Below, piece after piece: positions 63,931-64,000 of a stretch of DNA of 64,000 bases. Positions within the stretch are counted from its first letter, which is position 1. Every line of letters begins with the position of its first letter. Under the pieces are notes generated by a model, which was given only the letters and a program-made list of their open reading frames with translations, was not told the DNA's origin and made no database searches. The stretch is from Thermogutta terrifontis (GTDB lineage Bacteria; Planctomycetota; Planctomycetia; Pirellulales; Thermoguttaceae). The position numbers were made by a program, and so were the translations under genes. The stretch covers positions 3,369,206 to 3,433,205 of the forward strand of contig NZ_CP018477.1 in NCBI RefSeq assembly GCF_002277955.1, in the 5' to 3' direction.

Positions 63931-64000
63931 CACTTGCGTCCAAGGCCTTGTCGAACGGTGCGCCCCTTTCGGCGGCCGGACAAACACGGGATAAGTCGGA

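Overview
The window looks like chromosomal DNA of a planctomycete, probably from the Pirellulales and perhaps close to Thermoguttaceae. This is inferred from gene content rather than from a marker search. The content includes a sulfatase, a ThuA-domain protein, apiosidase-like and GH5-like secreted hydrolases, ExbB/ExbD-like coiled-coil operons, HemQ, DUF4416, LolCDE-like exporters, many long secreted proteins of unknown role, and loosely packed genes with long spacers.

Layout. 1-6 kb is core metabolism: partial clpS, an M20 dipeptidase, serS, then leuA preceded by what looks like a complete leucine attenuator (promoter, 18-residue leader peptide with four consecutive Leu codons, alternative hairpins, terminator) and followed by tRNA-Leu(UAA). 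6-10 kb is scarred. A tyrosine-integrase remnant abuts the tRNA-Leu 3' end and cuts off a 4Fe-4S membrane protein gene. Next come an FAD oxidoreductase, tspO and an IS5-type transposase fragment. 10-24 kb holds hemQ, a lone OppB-type permease, a ROK kinase, a three-gene ExbB/ExbD-like operon, a large DUF11-type lipoprotein, a LigD phosphoesterase-like protein, a small glycosyltransferase and archease. 23-34 kb mixes secreted hydrolases (GH5-like, sulfatase, double metallo-beta-lactamase, DUF4038) with what I consider the most interesting locus: a protein with two Csx3-like domains fused to a P-loop ATPase (30600-31910) close to a CARF-HEPN ribonuclease (33494-34729). Both belong to type III CRISPR cyclic-oligoadenylate signalling, yet there is no cas gene core and no CRISPR array here. 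A nonsense-interrupted integrase and an isolated tRNA 3' end (35.0-36.4 kb) lie beside it.

36-52 kb carries a zinc-ribbon/PH membrane protein, a ThuA protein with a strong terminator, a tiny basic protein, a HEAT/TPR protein, a large unknown secreted protein, a WecA/MraY-type transferase with DUF4416, lysS with LolC/E and LolD genes, a FabZ-like dehydratase and another tiny basic gene. 52.8-61.6 kb is an exopolysaccharide cluster: Wzy-like polymerase, Wzz-like chain-length protein, GNAT-type transferase, NodB deacetylase, and one 1010-residue protein joining a flippase to a GT4 glycosyltransferase. The window ends with a secreted thioredoxin carrying a proline-rich linker and a YHS-like repeat.

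Several intergenic spacers (about 3.3, 25.0, 29.4, 36.5, 45.7, 51.5 and 63.8 kb) contain diverged copies of one interspersed repeat built around a near-perfect palindrome. I see no CRISPR array, rRNA, prophage structural gene or replication origin.
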